This document shows positions 10,921-19,133 of a stretch of 35,406 bases of DNA, one piece after another. The position numbers and the translations under genes were made by a program. The stretch comes from Deltaproteobacteria bacterium (GTDB lineage: Bacteria > Myxococcota_A > UBA9160 > SMWR01), in the NCBI GenBank assembly GCA_024638705.1, contig JAHEJV010000002.1:17290-52695 (forward strand). Reading direction: 5' to 3'. Each line of letters begins with the position of its first letter. Position 1 is the first letter of the stretch. The notes under the pieces were generated by a model. The model was not told the DNA's origin, ran no database searches, and saw only the letters and a program-made list of their open reading frames with translations.

Positions 10921-11465
10921 CAGTGACCTCTCGAAAGGTTGTCACGCAGCTGCTGCAGCTGGGTGCGGAGACTTCCGTCGAATACGACGTTGTCGACGAC
11001 GGCGACGGCGCCGCCGATCAGATCGGGATCGACGGTGATGTCGAGCTCGACGTTGCGGCCGGTGCGCGCGGTGAGTGCGCGCTGCAGGCGATCGCGCTGG
11101 GCGTCGTCGAGCGGCGCGGCCGCCGTGACGTGCGCCTTCGTGAGACCCGCCGCTTCGTCAGCGAGCCGCGCGAACTCCTGCTGGATGCCGTCGAAATCGA
11201 TCAGCCGACGCTGGTCGACCAGGAAGGCGAGGAAGTTGCGCACGGTGTCGGAGACGCCCATGTGTTCGCAGATCGCCTCGAGCGCCGAACGGCGCTGGGC
11301 GACGGGATGGAGCGGGCGGAAGAGGGCGCTGCGAACGGCGGGGTCGGACTCGAAGAGTGCGCCGACCCGGTCGATCTCGTCGCGAAAAGTCGCGACGGAG
11401 TTCGTCTCCTCGGCCAGCGAGAAGAGGGCGCGCGCATAACGTCGGGCGGCTGCCGATGCCTTCAT
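10920..11465 (-). CDS. atpH: ATP synthase delta subunit (OSCP)
   Basis: A 181-residue peripheral-stalk subunit joining the top of F1 to the b/b' dimer. The N-terminal six-helix domain ([15 protein letters not shown]) and the C-terminal part ([20 protein letters not shown]) carry the usual OSCP/delta motifs. It starts at ATG 11465, three bases after atpF, and its TGA overlaps the atpA start by one base. Confidence 0.96.
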
Positions 11466-11468
11466 CGT

Positions 11469-12017
11469 CTAGTTCCCCGCACTCGGTGCGCTCTCGATGC
11501 GTCCGATGAACTCGTCGAGGAGGCGGTCGCGATCCTGACCCGTCACCTGCTCTCGCAGGATGCCGGCCGCGAGCTCGACCGCGAGCTTCGACGCCTCGTC
11601 GTGGAGTGTCGCGCGGGCGCGGCGCACTTCCTGGTCGACGGCCGCGGCGGCGTCCTGGCGGATGCGATCGGCGGCGCGGCGGGCGTCGGCGAGCAGGTTC
11701 TCGCGCTCGGTTTCGGCGCGTTCACGCGCGGTGGTGCGGATGCCCTCGAGATCCTCCTGGAGCGAGTCGAGCTTGCGCTGCCATCGGGCGAACTGGGCTT
11801 CGGCGTCGCTCTTGAGCTTCGCGGCTTCCTCGAGATCGTTGCGGATCGCCGCGCGGCGCGTCTCGAAGTAGGTGCCGACCGGCTTGCGGAGCAGGATGAA
11901 GAGCGTGACGAAGAGCAGCACGAAGTTGATCGTGGGAAAGAGCAGACCGTCACCGGCGGCGTGAGCGGGCGCTGCGCCGAGCAGGACGAGCAGCGCCGCC
12001 TGGAAGAGCGTTCGCAT
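11469..12017 (-). CDS. atpF: ATP synthase Fo subunit b
   Basis: A 182-residue peripheral-stalk subunit. An N-terminal signal-like hydrophobic segment (LFQAALLVLLGAAPAHAA) precedes a membrane helix (FVLLFVTLFILL) and a long charged coiled coil (about residues 45-160). The possible cleavable signal before the usual membrane helix is unusual for b in model bacteria. The ATG overlaps the end of the upstream b' gene, and atpH follows after three bases. With b' it would form an asymmetric stator dimer. Confidence 0.9.
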   Translation of the reverse strand: MRTLFQAALLVLLGAAPAHAAGDGLLFPTINFVLLFVTLFILLRKPVGTYFETRRAAIRNDLEEAAKLKSDAEAQFARWQRKLDSLQEDLEGIRTTARERAETERENLLADARRAADRIRQDAAAAVDQEVRRARATLHDEASKLAVELAAGILREQVTGQDRDRLLDEFIGRIESAPSAGN

Positions 12018-12580
12018 CAGACCGTCCTCCCGAGCACCTGCGCTGCGGCTTCGCGCGCGAGGTCCTGTGACTGCGAGCGCAGCGTGTCGCGCGCGCCGTC
12101 GAGGGATGCGGCGACGTCGCGGCGGGCCTGCTCGATGCGGGTCTCCGCCTCGCTGCGGGCCGCGGCGGTCTCGCGCTGCGCCTCGGCGCGCACCTCTTCG
12201 AGCAGGCTGCGGCGCGCGCGCTCGGACTCTTCCTTCGTCTCCTCCACCTGGCTCTCGTAGCGCGCGAGCAGCTCGGCGGCGTTGCCCTCGAGCTTCGCGG
12301 CCTTCGCGCGGGTGCCGGTGATGCGTTCGTCGCGCTCGTCGAGCACGCGCAGCAGCGGTCTGAAGACGAGCGCGTTGACCGGGAAGATCAACACGACGAA
12401 GAAGGCGATCAGCGTCAGCAGCAGCGTCGGTTCGGGGACCAACACGAGACCGCCTTCGGCAGCGGACGCAGCGAACGGCGTGGCGAACGCCGCGGCGCCC
12501 ATCGAGAGGGCGCGTGCGCGGAGAGAAATCGGCGCAAGCACCGGGCGGAGGTCGCGTCTCGAGGGCTGCACTCGGCTCAT
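12017..12580 (-). CDS. atpF': ATP synthase Fo subunit b'
   Basis: A second b-type stator subunit, 187 residues from the ATG at 12580. The leader has an N-terminal basic region and a hydrophobic stretch ending in FAASAAEGG, followed by the membrane helix LLLTLIAFFVVLIFPVNALV and a long coiled coil (RVLDERDERITGTRAKAAKL onwards). The frame stays open to 12631; other possible starts are 12631 and the ATG at 12502, and none has a strong ribosome-binding site, so the start is uncertain. First gene of the F1/stator operon. Confidence 0.88.
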   Translation of the reverse strand: MSRVQPSRRDLRPVLAPISLRARALSMGAAAFATPFAASAAEGGLVLVPEPTLLLTLIAFFVVLIFPVNALVFRPLLRVLDERDERITGTRAKAAKLEGNAAELLARYESQVEETKEESERARRSLLEEVRAEAQRETAAARSEAETRIEQARRDVAASLDGARDTLRSQSQDLAREAAAQVLGRTV

Positions 12581-12892
12581 GGGCGGGGAGATCCCGAGGC
12601 GATCCCGAACGAGTTCGCGGTGGCGCCGCAATCGACGCGAACCGCGAGGACGCTCGCGGAGGGATCTCGTTTCCTCGTCGTGGGTTACCGGAAGCGGGAC
12701 GCCGGGTGTCGCGGGGATGTCCGCGGAGACGTCGGCGTGGCCTGCTGCCGGGTGGGTGGTGGTTCGAGCCCTGCCATCGGAGGGCCAGACAAGTCGGGCT
12801 GGAGAGAGGCCCAGGAAACCGGTGACGAGCGGAATGGGACTACGTCGCGCGGGGGCCGGGGCGCGCCAATTCTTACATAGCTGCGGCGAAGT
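12581..12892 (-). other. Leader region of the atp operon
   Basis: About 310 bases lie between the bactofilin stop and the b' start, with no convincing gene on either strand. A possible minus-strand promoter is TTGAAC (12896-12891) with TAAGAA (12875-12870), spacer only 15 bases, in the AT-richest part of the gap. If used, the operon would have a leader of nearly 300 bases. Confidence 0.3.
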
Positions 12893-13321
12893 TCAAGACG
12901 CCGGAGGGCCCGGATCGCCACTCTCGGTGGGGTTCGCGGCGTGGGAATCCGGAGGCTCCCCGGTCGGCGCGGGGGGCGGCGTGCCGCAACGGACGCGACC
13001 GTCGATACGCGCTCCCTCGGCCATCCGCAGCTTCGCCGCCACGACGTCGCCCAGGACCCGCGATTCGCGTCCCAGGACGATCGCGCCGCGCGCGACGACG
13101 TCACCCTTCACCTTCCCGTCGATCGAGATCTCGGAGGCATCGAGATCGGCCTCGACGATGCCCTTCGCGCCGATCTCCACCGCGTCGTCGGCGCAGACCT
13201 CGCCGCGGAGGTGGCCGTCGATGCGCGCGGAGCGCGTCAGGACGAGGAGACCCTGGAAGCGGGTGCCCTCCGCCAGCGCGACGTCGGGCCGGACGCGCGA
13301 TGCGGCGTCGCGGTCACTCAC
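12893..13321 (-). CDS. Bactofilin
   Basis: A 142-residue polymer-forming cytoskeletal protein (DUF583 family). The central right-handed beta-helix is visible as repeated hydrophobic/Gly patterns: ARIDGHLRGEV, AVEIGAKGIVEADLDASEI, ISIDGKVKGDVVARGAI, VLGRESRVLGDVVAAKLRM and ARIDGRVRC. It is flanked by a charged N-terminal tail and a disordered Pro-rich C-terminus. The GTG start at 13321 overlaps the parB stop by eight bases, so it is translationally coupled to ParB. In Myxococcus xanthus, bactofilins BacNOP are encoded near parAB and position the ParABS machinery; the same job is inferred here. No PadC-like protein is adjacent. Confidence 0.9.
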   Translation of the reverse strand: MSDRDAASRVRPDVALAEGTRFQGLLVLTRSARIDGHLRGEVCADDAVEIGAKGIVEADLDASEISIDGKVKGDVVARGAIVLGRESRVLGDVVAAKLRMAEGARIDGRVRCGTPPPAPTGEPPDSHAANPTESGDPGPPAS

Positions 13322-14213
13322 GGCCGAGCAGCGAATCGGCGAGCCGATCGAACTCCTCGGAGCTGAAATACTCGATTTCGATCCGGCCGCGGTCGGGCGA
13401 GCCCTTCACCCGCACCCGGGTCTGGAACTGCTGACGCAGGGAGTCGGCCACGCTCTGCAGATGCGGGTCCTGGGCGGTGCGCGCCTTCGCGGAGCCGGCG
13501 CCGGTCGGCGCGGGCGGGCGGGCGAGCTCTTCGGCGGCGCGAACGGAGAGGTGCTCGGTGACGATGCGGTCGCGCAGCTTCTGGCGGCGGTCGGCGCTCG
13601 AGAGGGACAGCAAAGCCTTCGCGTGGCCGAGCGAGAGACGGCCCTCCTCGACGTCGGTCTGGATCGAGCGGCTGAGCTCGAGCAGGCGGAGGTGGTTGGC
13701 GATCGTCGAGCGGTCCATACCGACGCGCTCACCGATCTCCTCCTGGGTCGCGCCCGTGTCGGCCAGGGTGCGGAAGGCGACCGCGAGCTCGATCGGGTTG
13801 AGATCGTGGCGCTGGATGTTCTCGACGAGCGCCACTTCGAGACGGTCGCGCGGGTCGATCTCGAGCACGACGGCCGGGATCGTCTGCAGCCCGGCGCGCG
13901 ACGAGGCGCGCCAGCGTCGCTCGCCGACGACCAGCTCGTAGCGTTCGCCGGCGCGCCGCACGACGACGGGCTGCAGCACGCCGTGCACGCGGATCGAATC
14001 GGTGAGCGCATCGAGCTGCGCGGGTTCGAAGACGCGGCGCGGCTGATCCGGGTTGGGATCGATCTCCGAGACGGGGATCTCGTTCACGCCGGACGCCGGC
14101 GCCTTCGCGGATTGCGGCGTCTCGTCCGACGGTGCGGCGGCGCGCGGCGGCGGGTTGTTCGGGATCAGTGCGCCGATGCCACGACCGAGCGCGGGGCGCG
14201 TGTTAGTTGCCAA
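13314..14213 (-). CDS. parB: Chromosome partitioning protein ParB (CTPase clamp)
   Basis: A 299-residue ParB/Spo0J protein that loads at parS and slides on DNA using CTP. The N-terminus GRGIGALIPN is the ParA-contacting motif. The CTP-binding boxes are GERRWRASSRAG and ENIQRHDLNPIE; a helix-turn-helix follows (TQEEIGERVGMDRSTIANHL), and a C-terminal dimer domain ends the protein. I prefer the TTG at 14213, which has GGAG six bases upstream and puts the ParA-interaction motif at the extreme N-terminus; the ATG at 14261 has no ribosome-binding site. It overlaps the parA stop by 11 bases. Three parS sites lie about 2 kb away. Confidence 0.95.
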   Translation of the reverse strand: MATNTRPALGRGIGALIPNNPPPRAAAPSDETPQSAKAPASGVNEIPVSEIDPNPDQPRRVFEPAQLDALTDSIRVHGVLQPVVVRRAGERYELVVGERRWRASSRAGLQTIPAVVLEIDPRDRLEVALVENIQRHDLNPIELAVAFRTLADTGATQEEIGERVGMDRSTIANHLRLLELSRSIQTDVEEGRLSLGHAKALLSLSSADRRQKLRDRIVTEHLSVRAAEELARPPAPTGAGSAKARTAQDPHLQSVADSLRQQFQTRVRVKGSPDRGRIEIEYFSSEEFDRLADSLLGRE

Positions 14214-15105
14214 AGGGATCTCCTTCGTCGGAGGACGGGTGATGGGTTTCGCGCGCGTCATCGGCTTCGACGGGGGTGGCCGCAGCGGCGACTTCGCACG
14301 GGAAGGCGGGCGCCGGCGGCGACACGGGCGAATCCGCAGCCGGCAGGCGGTTCAGGATCTCGGTGGCGAGCTCGAGGTAGGCGGTCGCGCCCGCCGAACG
14401 CGCGTCGTAGAGCAGGATCGGTTTGCCGTGGCTCGGCGCTTCGGAGAGGCGCACGTTGCGCGGAATGACGGTCTGATAGGCCTGGGGTCCGAAGTGGCGA
14501 CGCACTTCCTCTTCGACCTGACGCGAGAGGTTGTTGCGCGCGTCCGCCATCGTGAGCAGCACGCCTTCGAGTGCCAGGCCCGGGTTCAACTCGCGACGCA
14601 CCAGCTCGACGGTCTCGAGGAGACCGGCGAGTCCTTCGAGGGCGTAGTACTCGCACTGGAGTGGGATGATGATGCCGTCGGCCGCCGTGAGTGCGTTGAG
14701 CGTCAGCAGGCCCAACGACGGCGGGCAGTCGATCAGCACGATCTCGTAGTCGTCGCGGATCTCCGAGAGCGCGCGCTCGAGGCGTCGTTCGCGGTTGATC
14801 GCGGAGACGAGCTCGATCTCGGCGCCGTAGAGATCGCGGCCCGACGGGACGAGGTGCAGGTGGGGCAGCTCGGTCCCGCGCGTCATCTCTTTGATGGCGC
14901 GCTCCCCGATCAGGGCGTCGTACACGTGCGGGCGCGACCCGGACAAGCCGTAGGCGCTCGTGGCGTTGGCCTGGGGATCGAAGTCGACGAGGAGGGTCGA
15001 CCGCTCGGACGCAGCGAGGCTGGCGGCGAGGTTCACCGCCGTCGTGGTCTTGCCCACGCCGCCCTTCTGGTTCACGACCGCGAAAACGCGGCCCGGATGC
15101 GTCAT
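14203..15105 (-). CDS. parA: Chromosome partitioning ATPase ParA (Soj)
   Basis: A 300-residue deviant-Walker ATPase that binds DNA as an ATP dimer and is pulled along by ParB. KGGVGKTTT is at residues 14-22, LLVDFDPQANAT near 38-49, and LIDCPPSLGLLT near 121. The C-terminal about 40 residues are Ala/Pro-rich and beyond the usual Soj length (about 255). This tail overlaps the parB start. A 167-bp gap separates parA from rsmG and may hold its own promoter. Confidence 0.96.
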   Translation of the reverse strand: MTHPGRVFAVVNQKGGVGKTTTAVNLAASLAASERSTLLVDFDPQANATSAYGLSGSRPHVYDALIGERAIKEMTRGTELPHLHLVPSGRDLYGAEIELVSAINRERRLERALSEIRDDYEIVLIDCPPSLGLLTLNALTAADGIIIPLQCEYYALEGLAGLLETVELVRRELNPGLALEGVLLTMADARNNLSRQVEEEVRRHFGPQAYQTVIPRNVRLSEAPSHGKPILLYDARSAGATAYLELATEILNRLPAADSPVSPPAPAFPCEVAAAATPVEADDARETHHPSSDEGDPFGN

Positions 15106-15272
15106 CCGCTCTCACCCCTGCGGGGAAGGGTCGCGGCGGCCCTTCCCGATCCCTTCGCTGTCCTGTTCCCCAGGGGAACAGGGTCATCTTCTCCTAGATA
15201 CCACACGCGCGGTTCGGATTCCATCGAATCGCGTCGCGCTAGAAAATCGAAGTCAAATCAGAAGGTTGCGAA

Positions 15273-15908
15273 TCAGTTTCGTCGCAGGGGCCGGGCCCGG
15301 GCGAGCCAGACGGCGCGATCGGGGCCGGACGGCGCTGCGTAGGCGCGGAGTTCGCCCTCGCTCAGCTCCGGGTGGGACAGCCCTGGAAAATCGGGGTTCG
15401 TGGCCAGGGCGATCCAGCCGGTTGGCGCCATCCAGGGCAGCATCCAGGCCACCGCCTGCTCGGGTTTTGCGAACGCCTGGGAGATGACGCCGTCGCTGGA
15501 GCGCGGCTCGAGCTCCTCGGCGCGGCCGCGGAGCGCCTCGGCGTTCTCCAGGCCGAGCTCCCGGATCGCGGCACGCTGGAAGTGATGTCGGCGCTCGCGG
15601 GAGTCGATCAGCCAGACCTGGGTCTGGGGGCGCAGCAGCGCGATCGGCAGGCCTGGGATGCCCGCGCCGGAGCCGAGGTCGGCGATGTGCGCGGCGGGTG
15701 GGAGAGCGCGCTCCAGGGCGGCTGCCTCGAGCAAGAGGCGTTCTGCAATCGATTCGGCGTCGGGATGACCCGTCAGATTGAGCCGCTTGCTCCAGCGGTC
15801 GATGAACCGGGCTAGACGCACCCAGGAATCGACGGAGACCGATTCGGCGCCCAGCCGCGCCAGGCCCTGCTCGATCACGCTCTCGAGGCGCTTGGAATCC
15901 GCATGCAA
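15273..15908 (-). CDS. rsmG: 16S rRNA (guanine-527-N7)-methyltransferase RsmG (GidB)
   Basis: A 211-residue class I methyltransferase acting on G527 of 16S rRNA. The SAM-binding motif is ADLGSGAGIPGLPIALL, followed by LIDSRERRHHF and the N-terminal RWSKRLNLTG, all diagnostic of RsmG. The frame stays open to a GTG at 15965, but that longer start lies inside parS site 1. The TTG at 15908 has GGGGGAG eight bases upstream and gives the usual length (E. coli 207). The classic partner gidA/mnmG is not here. Confidence 0.92.
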   Translation of the reverse strand: MHADSKRLESVIEQGLARLGAESVSVDSWVRLARFIDRWSKRLNLTGHPDAESIAERLLLEAAALERALPPAAHIADLGSGAGIPGLPIALLRPQTQVWLIDSRERRHHFQRAAIRELGLENAEALRGRAEELEPRSSDGVISQAFAKPEQAVAWMLPWMAPTGWIALATNPDFPGLSHPELSEGELRAYAAPSGPDRAVWLARARPLRRN

Positions 15909-15957
15909 CGGTGGATCTCCCCCGAATCCGTCGGAACCGGGGCCTCCCGGATTCCGG

Positions 15958-15973
15958 TGTTCCACGTGGAACA
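15958..15973. other. parS site 1
   Basis: A perfect 16-base palindrome, TGTTCCACGTGGAACA, matching the universal ParB-binding parS consensus. It lies just upstream of rsmG. Confidence 0.95.
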
Positions 15974-15983
15974 GGTGACCGAG

Positions 15984-15999
15984 TGTTCCACGTGGAACA
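15984..15999. other. parS site 2
   Basis: An identical 16-base parS palindrome, starting 26 bases after the start of site 1. Confidence 0.95.
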
Positions 16000-16070
16000 G
16001 GGCAGGGACCAGCCCACCGCGCCAGCTCAGGGCGATTGCCTCCCTGGCGCCCTCACGGATCCAGCCGACG

Positions 16071-16086
16071 TGTTCCACGTGGAACA
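16071..16086. other. parS site 3
   Basis: A third identical parS palindrome, starting 87 bases after site 2. All three lie in the 262-bp gap between rsmG and jag, and I found no perfect copy elsewhere in the window. Confidence 0.95.
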
Positions 16087-16170
16087 CGTACGGCGGAATC
16101 TTCCGCTCTCAACGGAAACGGAATCCCGGGCGAAGACGGCAAGCTCTGCCGCGGCCCAGGCGCGGATCGA

Positions 16171-17067
16171 TCAGCTCTCGGAAGAGCCCTCGCTCTGGCG
16201 CACCGCTTCGTCGTACTCCGGGGCGCCCTTCGGCACCACCACCACCTGACGGAACCGACCCTCGCCAACGCTCATCGTGGCGACGTCATCGTGCTCGCGA
16301 ACCGCGATGTGGATGATCCGGCGGTCGTGCCCGTTCATCGGGTCGAGCATCACCGCGCGCCCACCGTCGATCGCGCGCTTCACGACGCGCTCGGCCAGCT
16401 TCTCGAGGTGATCCTCGCGCGACTCGGAGGCGCCCTCGACGTCGAGCACGACACGGCCCTTGCCGTCCTCGTCGGTGCGAGCCAGCACCTGGTTCGCGAT
16501 CAGCTGGAGCGCGTCGATCGCGCGCCCTTCGCCGGCCGACAGCACTTCCGCCGCCGCGCCCTCGATCTCGATGACGATGTTGGCGCCGTCCGCCTCTTCC
16601 TCGATCTCGAAGGGACCGATGTCGAGGCGCTCGACCAAGCCGAGCACGAACTTGCCGATCTCGCCGATCTCTCCATCCACCTCTCCGACCGAGGGCTCGT
16701 CGGACAGCTTCACCGCCGGCGCCAGCGACTCGGCGCGCGGTCCACGGCCGCCGCGCTCGCGGCCGCCGCGATCGCGCTCACCGCGCTCGCGCCCACCACG
16801 CTCGCGGCCTCCGCGCTCGCGGCCACCGCGGGCTTCGCGACCACCGCGATCGCCCCGGTCTCCCCGGTCGTCACGCGACGGCGGCTTGCGGTCCTTCGGC
16901 GCCGCCACCACGGCGGTCCGACCGCCGAGGCCATACACCTCGCCACTGCTGAACTCGTTCGCGTCCAGCTTGTCGGCATCGAGGCCAAAGAATGCACACG
17001 CCTTATCGATGGCGGCTTCGCGGCTTTCCGCGACGAACTCATGCGGCTCTTGCTTGGGGTCGTACAA
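16171..17067 (-). CDS. khpB: Jag/KhpB-like RNA-binding protein (Jag-N, KH, R3H)
   Basis: A 298-residue protein of the SpoIIIJ-associated family. The Jag-N domain covers residues about 8-55 (EFVAESREAAIDKACAFFG). Residues 62-110 are a disordered linker of repeated GGRER units. A KH domain follows (about 138-212) and then an R3H domain with the R249-x3-H253 signature (RRIIH) and flanking MNGHD. The KH loop reads AGEG where GKRG or GRRG is usual, so its RNA contact may be weakened. The TTG start at 17067 has AAGGAG seven bases upstream. It sits downstream of yidC, as in most bacteria. Confidence 0.9.
   Translation of the reverse strand: MYDPKQEPHEFVAESREAAIDKACAFFGLDADKLDANEFSSGEVYGLGGRTAVVAAPKDRKPPSRDDRGDRGDRGGREARGGRERGGRERGGRERGERDRGGRERGGRGPRAESLAPAVKLSDEPSVGEVDGEIGEIGKFVLGLVERLDIGPFEIEEEADGANIVIEIEGAAAEVLSAGEGRAIDALQLIANQVLARTDEDGKGRVVLDVEGASESREDHLEKLAERVVKRAIDGGRAVMLDPMNGHDRRIIHIAVREHDDVATMSVGEGRFRQVVVVPKGAPEYDEAVRQSEGSSES
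16738..16856. repeat. 15-bp tandem repeat tract inside jag
   Basis: Imperfect 15-bp units encode the five-residue repeat GGRER (with variants GERDR and GDRGD) in the Jag linker. The tract is nearly pure G+C and would be prone to slippage. A length change by whole units keeps the frame. Confidence 0.75.
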
Positions 17068-17084
17068 CGTTCTTCTCCTTCATC

Positions 17085-17127
17085 AGCCCGTGGAGGATCA
17101 CGACGGGCTCGGGCCGTTCTCTCGGCC
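17085..17127 (-). other. Intercistronic hairpins between yidC and jag
   Basis: AGCCCGT (17085-17091) pairs with ACGGGCT (17103-17109), and GGCCG (17112-17116) can pair with CGGCC (17123-17127). No T tract follows in the minus direction, so partial attenuation or RNA processing is more likely than full termination. Confidence 0.35.
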
Positions 17128-17129
17128 GT

Positions 17130-18860
17130 TCAATTCTTCTTCGACTCCGCCGGCTCGATGTTCCGGCCTATCCACAGCTGATGAGCGATCGCGAGGACGT
17201 TGCTCATCATCCAGTAGAGGACCAGGCCTGACGGGAAGGTGTAAGAGATCAACAACATCATGCCCGGCATCATGATCAGCATCATGCGGGCCTGCGCCGG
17301 ATCCATCTGCATCGGCGTGAGCTTCTGCTGGAAGTACATCGACGCGCCCATCAGGATCGGCAGCACGCGCACGGGGAAGTCGGCGCCGGGCAGCGTGAAG
17401 AGCAGGTCGGGAGCGGAGAGGTCGTCGATCCAGCCGATCCACGGCGCCTGACGCAGCTGGATCGAGCTGCGCAGCGCGTAGAAGAGACCGATGAAGACGG
17501 GAAGCTGCAAGAGCATCGGGAAGCAGCCGCCCAGAGGGTTCACGCCCTCCTGCCGGTAGAGCGCCATCATCGCCTCGGACTGCTTCTGCCGATCGTCCTT
17601 GAACTTCTCCTGGAGCTCCTTGATACGCGGCTGGATCTTCCGCATCCGCTCCATCGACTTCATCTGCTTCATCGTCAGCGGCGCCGTGACGAGGCGGACG
17701 AGGATGGTGAGGACGATGATCGCCCAACCGTAGTTGGGGATGAACGAGTAGAGCACCGCGAGCGCCCAGCTGAACGCGCGCGTCATCGGAGCGATGACCG
17801 AGAAGCCGAGGTCGATCGAGTTCACCGCCGACGGGGCGAACTCCTCGAGGATCCCCGGCACCTTCGGACCGAAGTACGCCCGGTAGACCCGGCTCGCCTC
17901 CTTGCCCGGCGGCACCGAGATCGGATCGAAGAAGACCTGCACCGTGCCGAGCTTTCCCGGCTCGATGCTCACGAAGCGGCTGCTCGCCGCCTTCGGCTGG
18001 TCGGGGAACATCGCGCTGAGGAAGTAAGGCGTCTGCACGCCGGACCAGTCGATCTCGCCGGGAAAGTCGACCGGCTGGCCGTCCTGCGCCCCGGTCAGGC
18101 CGCCGAAGAAGCCCGCCGACCCGAGTCCGGGCAAGGGCTCGTACTCGAGCTCGCCGTCGACGAAGGCCGCCGCGGACTGCTCGCGGAAGTCGTTGCCGTC
18201 GCGTTCGCGGATCGGCATCTCGACGAGGAACGCGGGACCGATCGCGTCTCCACTCCCGTTCGACACATCAATGAGTAACGTGAAATCGTATCCGTCGTCG
18301 GAGAACGCGTACGTCTTGCGCACGGTGACACCGCCGCGTTCGATCGAGAAACGCACTTCTGTGTCACTCTTCGATTCGACGCGCCAGACCCGCTCCGACA
18401 GATCTCCGAGGCCGAGCTCGGGGAAGGGCGTCGCAGCCGTCGCGAACGGGTCATCGCTTCGGATCAGCTGCACCGGATCGCCGAACTCGTCCTGATAGTC
18501 GAGCAGCTCCCACTCGCGGATCGTTGCGCCCAAGCTGCTCAACGCCACGTGGTAGCGACCCCGGTTCAGATCGATCGTCTCGGCGGCGACGTCCGGCGTG
18601 TCCTCGCCGTCGCCGGCCCGAGCCGTCCGGGCCGGCGTCGTCGATGGGGCGGGGGCCGGTTCGGCGAGCGTCGGATAGCGCGACTCCGCGGCCGCGGTTT
18701 CGCGAGCCACATCGATGGGAGTTTCTCCCCTAGGGGAAGGAGCAGGCGTCGGCTCTTCCTGGGCGACCGGGACGGGCTCCGGCGGGGGCTCCTGCACCAT
18801 CGACCAGAGCGACAGCACCAGGAACGAAAGTGCAAATGCAATCAGTAGGTTGCGGTCCAT
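17130..18860 (-). CDS. yidC: Membrane protein insertase YidC
   Basis: A 576-residue insertase of the Gram-negative type, with an N-terminal anchor (LLIAFALSFLVLSLWSMV), a Pro/Ala-rich linker, a large periplasmic beta-domain (about residues 95-350) and the five-helix Oxa1 core. The core begins at YGWAIIVLTILVRLVTAPLT, whose Arg is the conserved groove residue, followed by the cytoplasmic hairpin KQMKSMERMRKIQPRIKELQ. LGGCFPMLLQLPVFIGLFYA and FPSGLVLYWMMSN are diagnostic. It starts nine bases after yidD. Its clients would include the a, b and c subunits of the ATP synthase encoded on either side. Confidence 0.97.
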   Translation of the reverse strand: MDRNLLIAFALSFLVLSLWSMVQEPPPEPVPVAQEEPTPAPSPRGETPIDVARETAAAESRYPTLAEPAPAPSTTPARTARAGDGEDTPDVAAETIDLNRGRYHVALSSLGATIREWELLDYQDEFGDPVQLIRSDDPFATAATPFPELGLGDLSERVWRVESKSDTEVRFSIERGGVTVRKTYAFSDDGYDFTLLIDVSNGSGDAIGPAFLVEMPIRERDGNDFREQSAAAFVDGELEYEPLPGLGSAGFFGGLTGAQDGQPVDFPGEIDWSGVQTPYFLSAMFPDQPKAASSRFVSIEPGKLGTVQVFFDPISVPPGKEASRVYRAYFGPKVPGILEEFAPSAVNSIDLGFSVIAPMTRAFSWALAVLYSFIPNYGWAIIVLTILVRLVTAPLTMKQMKSMERMRKIQPRIKELQEKFKDDRQKQSEAMMALYRQEGVNPLGGCFPMLLQLPVFIGLFYALRSSIQLRQAPWIGWIDDLSAPDLLFTLPGADFPVRVLPILMGASMYFQQKLTPMQMDPAQARMMLIMMPGMMLLISYTFPSGLVLYWMMSNVLAIAHQLWIGRNIEPAESKKN

Positions 18861-18869
18861 CTTGCCGCC

Positions 18870-19133
18870 TCAGGGAACCGGGTCGTAGCCGAAGCCGCCC
18901 AGCGGGTGGCAGCGCCCGATCCGTCGCACCGCGAGCCATCCACCTCGCACGACGCCGTGGCGCTCGATCGCCTCGATCGCGTACGCGGAACAGCTCGGGT
19001 CGTAGCGACAGGCCGGGCCCAGCCAGGGCGAAAGGATCATCTGGTAGAGCCGCACCAGCGTGACCACGGCGGCGCGTGACACGCGCGCCCACACCGGAAC
19101 GACCGAGCCTGTCTCTTGCGCCGCGATCTCCAT
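18870..19133 (-). CDS. yidD: Membrane protein insertion efficiency factor YidD
   Basis: An 87-residue amphipathic membrane-associated protein with the family signature [33 protein letters not shown] and [17 protein letters not shown], including three conserved cysteines. The ATG at 19133 overlaps the rnpA stop by one base (TGATG); an upstream extension to 19271 is just open frame within rnpA. Order rpmH-rnpA-yidD-yidC is the classical one. Confidence 0.95.
   Translation of the reverse strand: MEIAAQETGSVVPVWARVSRAAVVTLVRLYQMILSPWLGPACRYDPSCSAYAIEAIERHGVVRGGWLAVRRIGRCHPLGGFGYDPVP

Noticed and set aside
15875-16316. Short frames with repeated FHVEH or CSTWN words
   Set aside because: The repeated peptides are translations of the three parS palindromes, not protein repeats.
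17168-17176. CTATCCACA, one mismatch from a DnaA box
   Set aside because: It is a single copy inside the yidC coding sequence, with no companion boxes; chance is the simplest explanation.
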